The notes under the pieces: generated by a model
The model's database searches: none
What the model was told of the DNA's origin: nothing
The model's input: the letters and a program-made list of their open reading frames with translations, nothing else
Shown: piece after piece, positions 54,633 through 62,946 of the stretch
Layout of the letters: every line of letters begins with the position of its first letter
How positions within the stretch are numbered: the first letter of the stretch is position 1
NCBI GenBank assembly: GCA_029260495.1
Contig: JAJDDD010000019.1
Location: 1 to 64,000 of the forward strand
DNA length: 64,000 nucleotides
Reading direction: 5' to 3'
From: Phycisphaerales bacterium
Lineage (GTDB): Bacteria; Planctomycetota; Phycisphaerae; Phycisphaerales; UBA1924
Program-made: the position numbers and the translations under genes

Positions 54633-54973
54633 TGATGAGTGTGCGGCTGACGGAAGATCATGTGCGCGTGCGCATCGGGCCGGGGGAAATGGATATTCTT
54701 GCGCGAGGGGAGGTGGCGGCGATTTCGATTGCGGCGCCGGGCGCGGATCGGCGGGGGCGCGTGTTTGTGTGTCGTTTGCGCGCACACGATGACCAGAATG
54801 GGGCGTGCGCCATGTCGGAAGAGGGTTTGGATGTTTCACTTTCGCGCGCGCAGATGGGTGAACTTGGGGGGGATTCGCACGAAAGGGTCATGTTCGAGGT
54901 CGCGGGCGCGCGCACACTGGCTGTGAGTGTGGAGAAGGATCGACACCAATTTGTGCGCGCGGGTCGCCAATGA
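54632..54973 (+). CDS. Small protein between molybdo-oxidoreductase and mobA
   Basis: A 113-residue soluble protein that starts inside the previous stop codon (TGATG) and ends inside the mobA start (ATGA). The start has a beta pattern (VRLTEDHVRVRIGPGEMDIL); the remainder is short strands with SRAQMGEL near residue 70 and no cofactor motif. The tight coupling on both sides strongly suggests a role linked to the oxidoreductase or its cofactor. It may belong to the DUF7009-type proteins, but I am not sure. Confidence 0.55.
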   Translation: MMSVRLTEDHVRVRIGPGEMDILARGEVAAISIAAPGADRRGRVFVCRLRAHDDQNGACAMSEEGLDVSLSRAQMGELGGDSHERVMFEVAGARTLAVSVEKDRHQFVRAGRQ

Positions 54974-55593
54974 GCGCACAAAGGGTGATGAAGCTTTCGC
55001 ACATTCAGCCCGTCGTTTTGGCCGGCGGAGCGTCGCGGCGGTTCGGGAGTGACAAGCTGCGCGCGCATCTGCCTGATGGATCGCTCTTAATCGATCGGCC
55101 GATCGGAGCGCTGCGGGCGGTCTTCGGCAAGCGCGTGGCGGTGGTGGGAAACTGCGCAGCGGAGGTCGCAGCGCGGGGAGATTTGCACTGGCCTGATGAG
55201 GTCTTTTCGGCAGTGAAGAGGGGCGCGGGCGCCGGGCCGATGGGGGGAATTGTGACAGCGCTCACGCGCGCGGGGGGCGATGTTTTTGTGCTGGCGGGTG
55301 ATCTTGTGAATGTGACAGAAGAAACAGTGCGGCGGATTCTTAACGCAGCAGATGAAACAAGTACAGCGGATTCACCCAGCGCGGACGGCGGAACGCTTGC
55401 CATCCTCGGCGAGACGGATCGGCTTGAGACTTGCGCGGGTGTGTATCGACACGAATCGCTGGCGATTTTACGCGAGCGCGTGGAACGTGGAGAACTGAGT
55501 TTGCATGATGCGCTGCCTGCTGAGCGGGTTGTGCGTGTGAAGATTGATGCGGAAGAGTTGCGGAATGTGAATGCGCGAGATGACCTTGATTGA
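54970..55593 (+). CDS. mobA: Molybdenum cofactor guanylyltransferase
   Basis: A 207-residue nucleotidyltransferase that joins GMP to molybdopterin to give the guanine dinucleotide form used by the oxidoreductase upstream. The GTP-binding LAGGASRRFGSDK motif lies at about 18-30, with AGAGPMGGIVTAL near 90 and VLAGDLVNV near 113 (metal Asp). The family-typical final third (LETCAGVYR) is present. It is the third gene of the molybdenum operon. Confidence 0.85.
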   Translation: MSAQRVMKLSHIQPVVLAGGASRRFGSDKLRAHLPDGSLLIDRPIGALRAVFGKRVAVVGNCAAEVAARGDLHWPDEVFSAVKRGAGAGPMGGIVTALTRAGGDVFVLAGDLVNVTEETVRRILNAADETSTADSPSADGGTLAILGETDRLETCAGVYRHESLAILRERVERGELSLHDALPAERVVRVKIDAEELRNVNARDDLD

Positions 55594-55745
55594 CTGACGT
55601 GGTATGTTCATTCCACAGGACAGTGCGTTGCTGCATTCTCCTGCACTAATACAATATTTGAAACAAACTAATACATGCCCATATGACTCGTCACAATGAA
55701 TGATAATTACACATGACATGATCAACGGGATCACGCGGATTCGAA

Positions 55746-56768
55746 ATGTCTATAACTATACGGAATATTAAGCTGCTCTGGAGTCGATCGGCCGGCCGCT
55801 GTTCTGCACCTGATTGCCGAAAAGACTTGACGCCCAATATTAACCGCAGTGGAAACTTTATTCTCGGGGAAATGGCTCACGTCATTGGACGTAGGCCTGG
55901 ATCGGCAAGAAATGATCCGAATGTCAGCGCTGACAATTCCTATGACAACTTGATTCTTCTGTGTAAAGATTGTCATACAAAAATTGACACGCCATCCGCG
56001 GACTATCCACCCGAGATGCTATTAAAATGGAAAACCGATTGGGAATCCGAAGTCAATAAAAAGCTATTGCCAGATATATCAACCACCATTGATAGTTCTT
56101 TAGATAGTCGCATGTGGACGTTCTTTAATTTTAACATGCTTCTGGGTATGTACAATACACATTGTAAAGAGCGATTGCTAAGCGGAAGCATTGACGATCT
56201 TCGATATAAGGAAATTATAGATAATCGCGGACTTCCGAAGACAGGCCCCATATCTCCGACTCAAGCGCGAACTCTGTTTGAAACATGGGATCAAAATACA
56301 GGATGGAGACTTCAATCGCATTTCTCTTGCATGACTGAGGAGCTTTTACGATTTTTTCCGCCATTGGATATTGATCGCGTTTGGGGTATTCGATTAATGC
56401 GCGCCCATTTATTTCCGAGTGCGTTCGTGTTCATGAATCGACGGTGCTATTTCAAATCGTCCGGCGTCAACTCTGGCGGGAGGTATCGAGACGTTCGAGC
56501 GCGGGCGGGCGGCATTGAGATTCGATTTCAAATCGACACCTGGAACATATATAGTAACTCATCCTTAACGCTACACTTTGCCGGAGCAACTCGCATCGCA
56601 TCTCTTCTGTGGATTCGTAGCGTCGAAAAACCAGTAAATGAGAAGAACTTGAAGCTGGTCGTAACCGCTACCCCCATTGCCTTGGGAAGTGGCTTCCACC
56701 CTTCAGAGGATCGAACTCCCGATATCGCACATCAACGCGCATGGGCCGAGGATGAAGATAACTGCTGA
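55746..56768 (+). CDS. HNH endonuclease domain protein with unknown C-terminal domain
   Basis: A 340-residue protein. Residues 1-100 form an HNH domain like those at the N-terminus of defence nucleases: LWSRSAGRCSAPDC (zinc Cys pair), AHVIGRRPGSARND (first His), SYDNLILLCKDCHTKID (Asn, Cys pair and final His). The other 240 residues have no recognised family and contain ETWDQNTGWRLQSHFSC and a final beta-rich part. It is AT-rich (22 of 60 G+C at 56101-56160), in contrast to its neighbours, so it was probably acquired. No cyclase or partner lies nearby. Confidence 0.7.
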   Translation: MSITIRNIKLLWSRSAGRCSAPDCRKDLTPNINRSGNFILGEMAHVIGRRPGSARNDPNVSADNSYDNLILLCKDCHTKIDTPSADYPPEMLLKWKTDWESEVNKKLLPDISTTIDSSLDSRMWTFFNFNMLLGMYNTHCKERLLSGSIDDLRYKEIIDNRGLPKTGPISPTQARTLFETWDQNTGWRLQSHFSCMTEELLRFFPPLDIDRVWGIRLMRAHLFPSAFVFMNRRCYFKSSGVNSGGRYRDVRARAGGIEIRFQIDTWNIYSNSSLTLHFAGATRIASLLWIRSVEKPVNEKNLKLVVTATPIALGSGFHPSEDRTPDIAHQRAWAEDEDNC

Positions 56769-56864
56769 TACTTAATGATCTTCGATATTCTGATTCTGCC
56801 CTGAGCCACGATAAGAAAGCTGTATATCGCTTAAATCTCGATTCGAATTTGTGAGCATAAAACT

Positions 56865-57608
56865 CTACATGGGGACATTCAAACCCTTGTTCCAGCCACA
56901 TTCGGGGCAGCCGGGGGCTGGGTTGTTGGTGAGATCGTAGTCGCATTCGGGGCAGTGTTTTTGCGCGACACGGATTTCGTGGAAGGGCTGGCGCAGGAGT
57001 TCGGGGAACCAGCGGAGGGAGCGGATGAGGGCGATGAATGTGATGAGCGCGATGAGGTTGTGGATGTATCCGGTGAAAATGGTTGTGCGTGTGACGCCTT
57101 CGCCTTGCGCGAGGAGGGAGAGGAGTTTGGGTTCGAAGCGGGTTGAGCCCCATGCTGCGAGTTGTTGTTGTGATTTGACGTATTCAGCGCGAGCCCAATC
57201 GCGCTCGGCTGGTGTGAGACTTCCGATCAGTTCAACCCAAAGTCGGTGGTCGTAGATTTTCTGCGTTGGCGCCCATATACCAGCTTTGTAATGAGAATAA
57301 CGACCGTGAATGATGCAAACTCGTGTCACTCGAAATGGGTTTGAGCCCCATGTTTGGGCAACTCGCTCTCTAGCCTTGATCTGATCGGGGCCAATCGAAA
57401 CGAGCGCCCCCTTGTCACGGATAATGAAGCATTTAAATTGGAATGCGGGATGCCGAGTTCGGCGCTCTCGGAGTGCATGCGAGAGAACTGTTTCCGATCG
57501 CGGAATAAACTTTGCAAGGTAGTAGGTGTGCGCGAAGAAGGCGCCGCTAAATGCGAAGCTGAGCCAGATGGCGCGGCGGCGTTGTTTTCTTTGCACGGGT
57601 GAGAGCAT
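56865..57608 (-). CDS. Membrane protein with C-terminal zinc ribbon
   Basis: A 247-residue protein with hydrophobic segments near the N-terminus (about 14-32) and at about 175-195, an extracytoplasmic or cytoplasmic middle domain with no known motif, and a zinc ribbon at the end (CPECDYDLTNNPAPGCPECGWN). The same ribbon type opens the protein at 34440. Function is unknown; ribbons of this kind are common in planctomycete membrane proteins. Confidence 0.6.
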   Translation of the reverse strand: MLSPVQRKQRRRAIWLSFAFSGAFFAHTYYLAKFIPRSETVLSHALRERRTRHPAFQFKCFIIRDKGALVSIGPDQIKARERVAQTWGSNPFRVTRVCIIHGRYSHYKAGIWAPTQKIYDHRLWVELIGSLTPAERDWARAEYVKSQQQLAAWGSTRFEPKLLSLLAQGEGVTRTTIFTGYIHNLIALITFIALIRSLRWFPELLRQPFHEIRVAQKHCPECDYDLTNNPAPGCPECGWNKGLNVPM

Positions 57609-57713
57609 GATGGATCGCCCAGTTTGACATCGCCTGTGCGATTGAGACCCTGACGACGATACGCAGGGGGCGGATGATCGGTTGCGTGAAGCTTGGGCGA
57701 TATGGCGACGCCC

Positions 57714-57737
57714 CCCCTTTGAAATTGAAAAAAGGGG
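57714..57737 (-). terminator. Hairpin after the aldehyde dehydrogenase gene
   Basis: CCCCTTT (57714-57720) pairs with AAAGGGG (57731-57737), immediately after the dehydrogenase stop on the minus strand. There is no T-run after it on that strand, so it may be a factor-assisted terminator or a 3'-end stabiliser. Confidence 0.45.
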
Positions 57738-59198
57738 CTATGGCGCGACTTCGTTGGTGTTGAAGCAGATGTTTTTTGTTTCTGTGAAGAAGTGGAGTGC
57801 TTCTTCGCCGCCTTCGCGGCCGAGGCCGGATTGTTTCATGCCGCCGAAGGGGGTGCGGAGGTCGCGGAGGAGCCAGCAGTTGACCCAGATGACGCCGGCG
57901 TCGAGGGCGCGGGTGGTGCGGTGGGCTTTATTTAAGTTTGTTGTCCAGATGGAGGCGGCGAGGCCGTAGGGCGTTGCGTTGGCGAGTGTGATTGCTTCTT
58001 CTTCGGTGTCGAAGGGGGTGAGCGTGGCGACGGGGCCGAAGATTTCTTCTTGTTGGGTGGCGCACTGCATATCGAGGCCGGCGATGAGGGTTGGCTGGAA
58101 GAAGTAGCCGTTGGCGCAGCGATTGTTGGGGGGCTCGGCGCGGCTGCCGCCACAGAGGATTTCGCCTGACTCCTGGCGGGCGCGTGTGACGGCGGCTTCT
58201 ACTTTTTCGAGGTGGGTTTGCGAGACGAGGGCGCCTTGCTGGGTTGATTCATCGAGGGGATCGCCGACGCGGAGGGCGCGGGCGGCGCTTACGAGTTTGT
58301 CGACGACTTGTTGGTAGATGGGGCGCTCAATGAGGATGCGCGAGCCGCAGAGGCAGATTTGGCCCTGGTTGGTGAAGGCGGCGCGGAGTGTTTCGGGGAT
58401 GGCGCGGGAGAGGTCAGCGTCGGCGAAGATGATGGTGGGGTTTTTTCCGCCGAGTTCGAGAGCGACGCGTTTGAACATGGGGGCGGCGGTTTGTGCGATG
58501 CGGGCGCCGGTGGTTGTGCCGCCGGTGAAGCTGATGGTGGGGAGGCCCGGGTGTTCGACGATGGCGGCGCCCGCTGTTGCGCCTTCGCCGTGGATGATGT
58601 TGAGAACGCCGGGGGGGAGGTTTGCCTCGATGCAGAGTTCGGCGAGCGTGTGGGCGGTGACGGGTGTGATTTCAGAGGGTTTGGCGACGACGGTGCAGCC
58701 GACGGCGAGGGCGGGGGCGGACTTCCATGTGAGCAGGTAGAGGGGGAGGTTCCAGGGGGAGATGACGCCGGCGGGGCCGCGGGGGGAACGGAGTGTGACG
58801 TTGAGCGCGGCGCTGTCTGTTTGGTGGGCTTGGGAGCTGGTGTGCTCGGCGGCGGTTGCGAAGAAGCGGAGATTGGCGGCGGCGCGAGGGATATCGAGGT
58901 TGCGGGCGAGGGTGATGGGCTTGCCGGTGTCGCGGGATTCTGCCTGGGCGAGTTGTTCGCGGTTCACGTCGATGAGGTCGGCGAGGCGGAGGAGGGCGCG
59001 AGAGCGATCTGCCTGGGGGGCGGCGGACCACGCGGGGAAGGCTTGTTTGGCGGCGGCGACGGCGCGGTGGGCGTCTTCGGCGGTTGAAGCGGGTGTTTGT
59101 GCGTAGATGGCGGCGGTGGCGGGTTCAATGCAGTCGAGATAGACGCCGGCCTGGGGCGGGGCGAGTTCGCCTGCGATGAAGTTGCTGAGGCGCTGCAT
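57738..59198 (-). CDS. Aldehyde dehydrogenase, aminomuconate/hydroxymuconate-semialdehyde type
   Basis: A 486-residue NAD-dependent enzyme. Motifs include SPWNLPLYLLTWKSAPALA near 145, SFTGGTTTGARI near 224, VALELGGKNP (catalytic Glu near 247), the nucleophile in NQGQICLCGSR (near 281), and EEIFGPVATLTPF near 380. The NCWLLRDLRTPFGGMKQSGLGREGG end matches the ALDH8A1/2-aminomuconic-semialdehyde group of tryptophan (kynurenine) or catechol breakdown. It is the third gene of an operon, 17 bases after the SDR. Confidence 0.88.
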   Translation of the reverse strand: MQRLSNFIAGELAPPQAGVYLDCIEPATAAIYAQTPASTAEDAHRAVAAAKQAFPAWSAAPQADRSRALLRLADLIDVNREQLAQAESRDTGKPITLARNLDIPRAAANLRFFATAAEHTSSQAHQTDSAALNVTLRSPRGPAGVISPWNLPLYLLTWKSAPALAVGCTVVAKPSEITPVTAHTLAELCIEANLPPGVLNIIHGEGATAGAAIVEHPGLPTISFTGGTTTGARIAQTAAPMFKRVALELGGKNPTIIFADADLSRAIPETLRAAFTNQGQICLCGSRILIERPIYQQVVDKLVSAARALRVGDPLDESTQQGALVSQTHLEKVEAAVTRARQESGEILCGGSRAEPPNNRCANGYFFQPTLIAGLDMQCATQQEEIFGPVATLTPFDTEEEAITLANATPYGLAASIWTTNLNKAHRTTRALDAGVIWVNCWLLRDLRTPFGGMKQSGLGREGGEEALHFFTETKNICFNTNEVAP

Positions 59199-59215
59199 GA
59201 TTGAAGGCGAGTGTA

Positions 59216-60004
59216 TCAGAGGGAGGCGAGGCGGCCGCCGTCGACGGGGAGGTTGACGCCGGAGATGTAGGCGGCGGCGGGTGAGGCGAGGAAGGCGATG
59301 GCGGCGGCGGTTTCGGAGGCGGTTGCAAAGCGGGCGAGGGGGACGACGGCGCGCATGGCTTGGGCAGCTTCAGCTTCGGTGATGGATTGTTTTTGAGCGC
59401 GGGCTTTGAAGATGGAGGAGAGGCGATCGGTTTCGGTGAAGCCGGGGAGGATGTTGTTGACGGTGATTTGGTCGGGGCCGAGCTCGCGGGAGAGTGTTTT
59501 GGCCCACTGTGCGACGGCGCCGCGGATGGTGTTGGAGACGCCGAGGCCGGGGATGGGTTCTTTGACGCTGGTAGAGATGATGTTGATGATTCTGCCGTAG
59601 TTTTGGGCGCGCATGCCGGGGACGACGGCCTGGACGAGAATGTGATTGGCGAGGAGGTGGGCGCTGAAGGCGTTGGTGAACTCATCGAGGTTGGCGTCGA
59701 TGGCGGCGCCTCCGGGGGGGCCGCCGGTGTTGTTGATGAGGATGTGGACGGGGCCGTGGTTTGTAATGGTTGATTGGATGCCGGCGCGGACGGAGTCGAG
59801 ATCGGAATGATCTGCGATGGCGAAGGTGTGTTTTTGGTTGGCGGGCGTTGGGAGTTCTTTGGCGAGCTGGGTGAGGGCAGATTCGTTACGGGCGAGGAGG
59901 GTGATGCGGGCGCCGATTGAGGCGAGTTCGATGGCTGCGGCGCGGCCGATGCCGCGCGTGCTGCCGCAGACGACGGCGTGTTTGTTGGTGAGGTTGATAT
60001 TCAT
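59216..60004 (-). CDS. SDR family protein with altered catalytic Tyr-Lys
   Basis: A 262-residue Rossmann-fold protein. The cofactor motif is GSTRGIG near residue 14 and NNTGGPPGG (the NNAG position) near 90. The catalytic Ser region is IINIISTSVKEP, but the usual YxxxK reads SNTIR in GLGVSNTIRGAV. A known subgroup of SDRs has this change, with uncertain chemistry. The end ISGVNLPVDGG is typical. Its place between a sugar pyrophosphorylase and an aminomuconate-type dehydrogenase suggests a step in the same aromatic pathway, but that is inference. Confidence 0.82.
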   Translation of the reverse strand: MNINLTNKHAVVCGSTRGIGRAAAIELASIGARITLLARNESALTQLAKELPTPANQKHTFAIADHSDLDSVRAGIQSTITNHGPVHILINNTGGPPGGAAIDANLDEFTNAFSAHLLANHILVQAVVPGMRAQNYGRIINIISTSVKEPIPGLGVSNTIRGAVAQWAKTLSRELGPDQITVNNILPGFTETDRLSSIFKARAQKQSITEAEAAQAMRAVVPLARFATASETAAAIAFLASPAAAYISGVNLPVDGGRLASL

Positions 60005-60021
60005 GGCGGGCGGGCGGGTTT

Positions 60022-61506
60022 TCAGGGTTCGATGACGACGGTGTCGCCGGGGGCGATGTTGGTGGGGATTTTGCTGGGATTTTGGGTGAGCTGTTCTTTG
60101 AGCTGGGTCGCGGACATGGCGACGAGGGGGCTGACTTCGAGTGTGCAGTCGGGGTCGCCGGCGGGGGTGCGGGGGATGGCGACGCCGGCGATTTCGAGCC
60201 AGTGGGCGGCGCGTGCGGACTGGAGGGCCTGGCTTGTGGCGGGGGAGTCGGCGCCGTTCTTGTTTTTGATGGGCGCGAACTCTTCTTCGCGCGGCGTCTC
60301 CAGAACAATGGAGCGATGCGCGAAGGGGAGGGCGTCGAAGACGAACATTTCGAGCTTGACCGCGTTGGGAGAATCGGGCTCGATGCGCTTGCCTGTTTCA
60401 AGGTTGATGAAGGGGACTTTCTTCTGGGCGCGGTGGAAGGGGAGCGCGAAGTCGGCGTCGCCTTCATTGAGGCGGCGGATGAAATCGACGCTGATCATGT
60501 GAATGGCGGGGCTTCCAGCGTTGAATCGGAGGGCGCCATCATCGCGGCGCTGGGATGCGAGTTTGTCGGGGAGGTCTGAGTATTCGACGACGCTTGTTTT
60601 GCCATCGGCGAGGCAGAAGACGCCGACGCGCTCCTCGGGCAGGGTTTTCTCGACCATTTTGGAGGACATTTCGGCGGAGGAATCTGGCGCGGCAGCGTGA
60701 AGCCCGATGAAGACGGGGTCGATTGCTTTGATGAGGGGGTTGTCGATTTGTGTATAGGAGAGATGTTCGACGCCACGGCGGCGCATGTCTTCGAGGGCGC
60801 CGGAGCGGTGGAGGGCGCGGAGGGAGCCGCCGTGCCCATCGGGGTTGGTGGCGGGGGCGTCTTTTTGATCGAGGAGGATGGCGCCGGTTTCCATTTGGAA
60901 AGATGGCATGACGCCTTGCTGAAAGTGCATGACATGGGCGCGATCGAGGTTGAACCAGTTTTGATCTTCGAAGAAGCGGACGGTTTGCTCGTGGTTGGCG
61001 GGGCTGGTCATGATGTACCAGGGGATGATCGCGTTGTAGCGCTCACTGGCGGCGATGACCCACTCAGCGAGGAGGCGGAAGAGTGGTTTGCCGAGCGCGG
61101 GTGTTGCGGGGTAGCAGCCTTTGGGCCCGTCGTAGCCGAGGCGGGTGCCCTGGCCGCCGGCGACGGTGAAGAGTGCGATTTTTCCTTGTGCAATGAGTTC
61201 TTCGCCAGCGAGCAGGAAGGAGGCGCGGTCCCAGGGGCGCTGTGCGGATTCGCAGTCGGCGGGGTAATAGGGGGCGGGATCAAGCGTGCGCGAAGGAACG
61301 AAGGCGGGACTCCCGGAATCGGTGACGACGTACTTCTTAATCAGCGCAGGGGTTTCGTCGAGGTCAAGGGCGGCGATGCGGTCAAGCAGCGCGGCGCGTT
61401 GTCGCTCGGAGAGGTCGTCATAGAAAGTAAGCAGATGCTGCTGATTGATGTCAGCAAGACTTTGTGCGAGGGCGCGATGCTGACTTGAAGTCGTTGTGGC
61501 GGTCAT
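60022..61506 (-). CDS. UDP-N-acetylglucosamine/UDP-sugar pyrophosphorylase, eukaryotic-like (UAP1 family)
   Basis: A 494-residue UTP-dependent nucleotidyltransferase. The signature VAGGQGTRLGYDGPKGCYP lies near residue 118; NPDGHGG near 222 binds the sugar; LSYTQIDNPLIKAIDP near 256 and FNAGSPAIHMIS near 340 are also family hallmarks. Bacteria usually make UDP-GlcNAc with GlmU, so this is a eukaryote-type enzyme of the kind found in several planctomycetes. It begins 27 bases after phoU and is followed by the SDR after 17 bases. Confidence 0.88.
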   Translation of the reverse strand: MTATTTSSQHRALAQSLADINQQHLLTFYDDLSERQRAALLDRIAALDLDETPALIKKYVVTDSGSPAFVPSRTLDPAPYYPADCESAQRPWDRASFLLAGEELIAQGKIALFTVAGGQGTRLGYDGPKGCYPATPALGKPLFRLLAEWVIAASERYNAIIPWYIMTSPANHEQTVRFFEDQNWFNLDRAHVMHFQQGVMPSFQMETGAILLDQKDAPATNPDGHGGSLRALHRSGALEDMRRRGVEHLSYTQIDNPLIKAIDPVFIGLHAAAPDSSAEMSSKMVEKTLPEERVGVFCLADGKTSVVEYSDLPDKLASQRRDDGALRFNAGSPAIHMISVDFIRRLNEGDADFALPFHRAQKKVPFINLETGKRIEPDSPNAVKLEMFVFDALPFAHRSIVLETPREEEFAPIKNKNGADSPATSQALQSARAAHWLEIAGVAIPRTPAGDPDCTLEVSPLVAMSATQLKEQLTQNPSKIPTNIAPGDTVVIEP

Positions 61507-61533
61507 CGACGGTGTTTGCTCTTTGAAACGAAT

Positions 61534-62238
61534 CTATCTGGGTTGCTCAGGTGCGGTCCAGCCGGCGGAGGTGTGACGAACGATATCACCTGTGGCAGCG
61601 TAGATGGTTTGCTCAGCGATGTTGGTGCAGTGGTCGCCGACCCGTTCGAGCGAAGCGGCCATCTGATTGACGGCGAAGGCGAAATCGACTTCGACCTTGC
61701 CTTCGCGCAGTTCCTGCTGCATTTCGCGGAGAATCGCCTCCTCGAATGCGTCGATGGTGTCGTCGGAGGCGAGGACGATCTTGGCGAAGTTGGAGTCGAC
61801 CAGGTCGAAGGTCTTGTTGGCGTCGCGAACGATTGCGATGACGGAGTTTGCCATCACATGGAAGCGATCGGGCGGCGCCTGGGGCAGGCTGATGAAGGCG
61901 CCGGCGCGCTCGGCGATATTGACTGCCTCATCCGCGATGCGCTCGAGCTCGTTGTTGACCTTGACGATGGTGAGAATCCAGCGGAGCTGGTCGGGGCCGA
62001 GATTGGTGCTTGTGCGGGCGATATCGGCGAGGAGCTCGACGGCGGCGCGTTCGATATCGACATCAACCTTATCGATGATTGCGTCGTTTTCGATGACCCA
62101 TGCGGCTTTGGATTCATCGCGATCGAACACCGCTTCGACGGCGCGGTCGATCATCTGTTCGACGCGCTGGCCCTGGTTGACCATGTCGGATTTGAGGCGA
62201 GCGATTCGCTGCTTGTAGCTCTCGGCGTTGTTTGGCAT
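61534..62238 (-). CDS. phoU: Phosphate uptake regulator PhoU
   Basis: A 234-residue helical protein with two PhoU repeats, each carrying the metal-binding motif of the family: ELERIADEAVNIAERA near residue 104 and SLERVGDHCTNIAEQ near 204. PhoU restrains the phosphate transporter and signals phosphate status to the PhoR/PhoB pair. The ATG at 62238 has GAGGAG eleven bases upstream. A PhoB-type regulator and a sensor kinase lie about 700 bases away on the other strand. Confidence 0.92.
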   Translation of the reverse strand: MPNNAESYKQRIARLKSDMVNQGQRVEQMIDRAVEAVFDRDESKAAWVIENDAIIDKVDVDIERAAVELLADIARTSTNLGPDQLRWILTIVKVNNELERIADEAVNIAERAGAFISLPQAPPDRFHVMANSVIAIVRDANKTFDLVDSNFAKIVLASDDTIDAFEEAILREMQQELREGKVEVDFAFAVNQMAASLERVGDHCTNIAEQTIYAATGDIVRHTSAGWTAPEQPR

Positions 62239-62377
62239 GGTGGGGATGCTCCTCAATCGCCCGATGCGTTTTTCAAAGCTGGAATGCCTCGCCTTGATCC
62301 CCGAGCGCGGTTGTTACGCACCGGCGACACCTTGAGAAGGATACCTACTTGTTGGGACAGGGGCGATTGGATCGCTG

Positions 62378-62746
62378 CTAAAAGCCGGATGTGATCCACT
62401 CGCGCGCTTCGGGCAGCTCGCTGGGGGGAAAGAAGCGGACATTGGCCCGGGTGTAGAGCTTGGAGAGCTTGGCCATAAACCCCTCCCACTGCTCTTCGCC
62501 GACGACGCCGACCTTGATGACATCGTGCATATGCTTGAGCTCGAACTTGAGCTCATCCCAGGCGCCGTGAAGATCCCACCCGGCGAAGCCCTCCTCCATG
62601 ATGAAGAGGATACGAAGGGCGCCCCACTTCTTGAAGAGATCCTCCATGGCGGGGAGGAAGGACTGTTTGTAGTCGGCGTCGTGGAGCTTCCCGGACATCC
62701 GGACGAAGACGACATTGCCCTGCACTTTCTCAAAATCCAACGGCAT
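62378..62746 (-). CDS. SpoIIAA-like / STAS-fold protein
   Basis: A 122-residue soluble protein resembling the SpoIIAA-like (DUF3478-type) family: VQGNVVFVRMSGKLHDADY, LFIMEEGFAGWDLHGAWDELKF and VGVVGEEQWEGFMAKLSKLY. Members are small lipid-binding or regulatory STAS-like proteins of unsettled role. The ATG at 62746 has AAGGAG six bases upstream. It is transcribed away from the PhoB-type gene. Confidence 0.8.
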   Translation of the reverse strand: MPLDFEKVQGNVVFVRMSGKLHDADYKQSFLPAMEDLFKKWGALRILFIMEEGFAGWDLHGAWDELKFELKHMHDVIKVGVVGEEQWEGFMAKLSKLYTRANVRFFPPSELPEAREWITSGF

Positions 62747-62946
62747 GAATAGCTCCTTTGACAGAGGGATCGGCGCCCCCTCGGCATCCATATAGTACGT
62801 CGATGAGGCTGATTTGGATGGCTGAGGCGGATATGCGCTAACCTTCTGTAAAGACGGCGATCTGTAGGTGTGAGTGATGACCCCGCGGGCGTATCGTCAA
62901 GGGGAGGCGAGCGGGGGTTGGCTGGAGCGGAAGTCGGAGAGTGTGC

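Noticed and set aside
54200-54700. Replication origin at the composition switch
   Set aside because: No dnaA, dnaN, clustered DnaA boxes or AT-rich unwinding region is visible; the switch lies within a coding gene.
62840-62875. Pho box upstream of the PhoB-type gene
   Set aside because: Two CTGTA-like elements occur, but they are 16 bases apart rather than the expected 11, so the match is poor.
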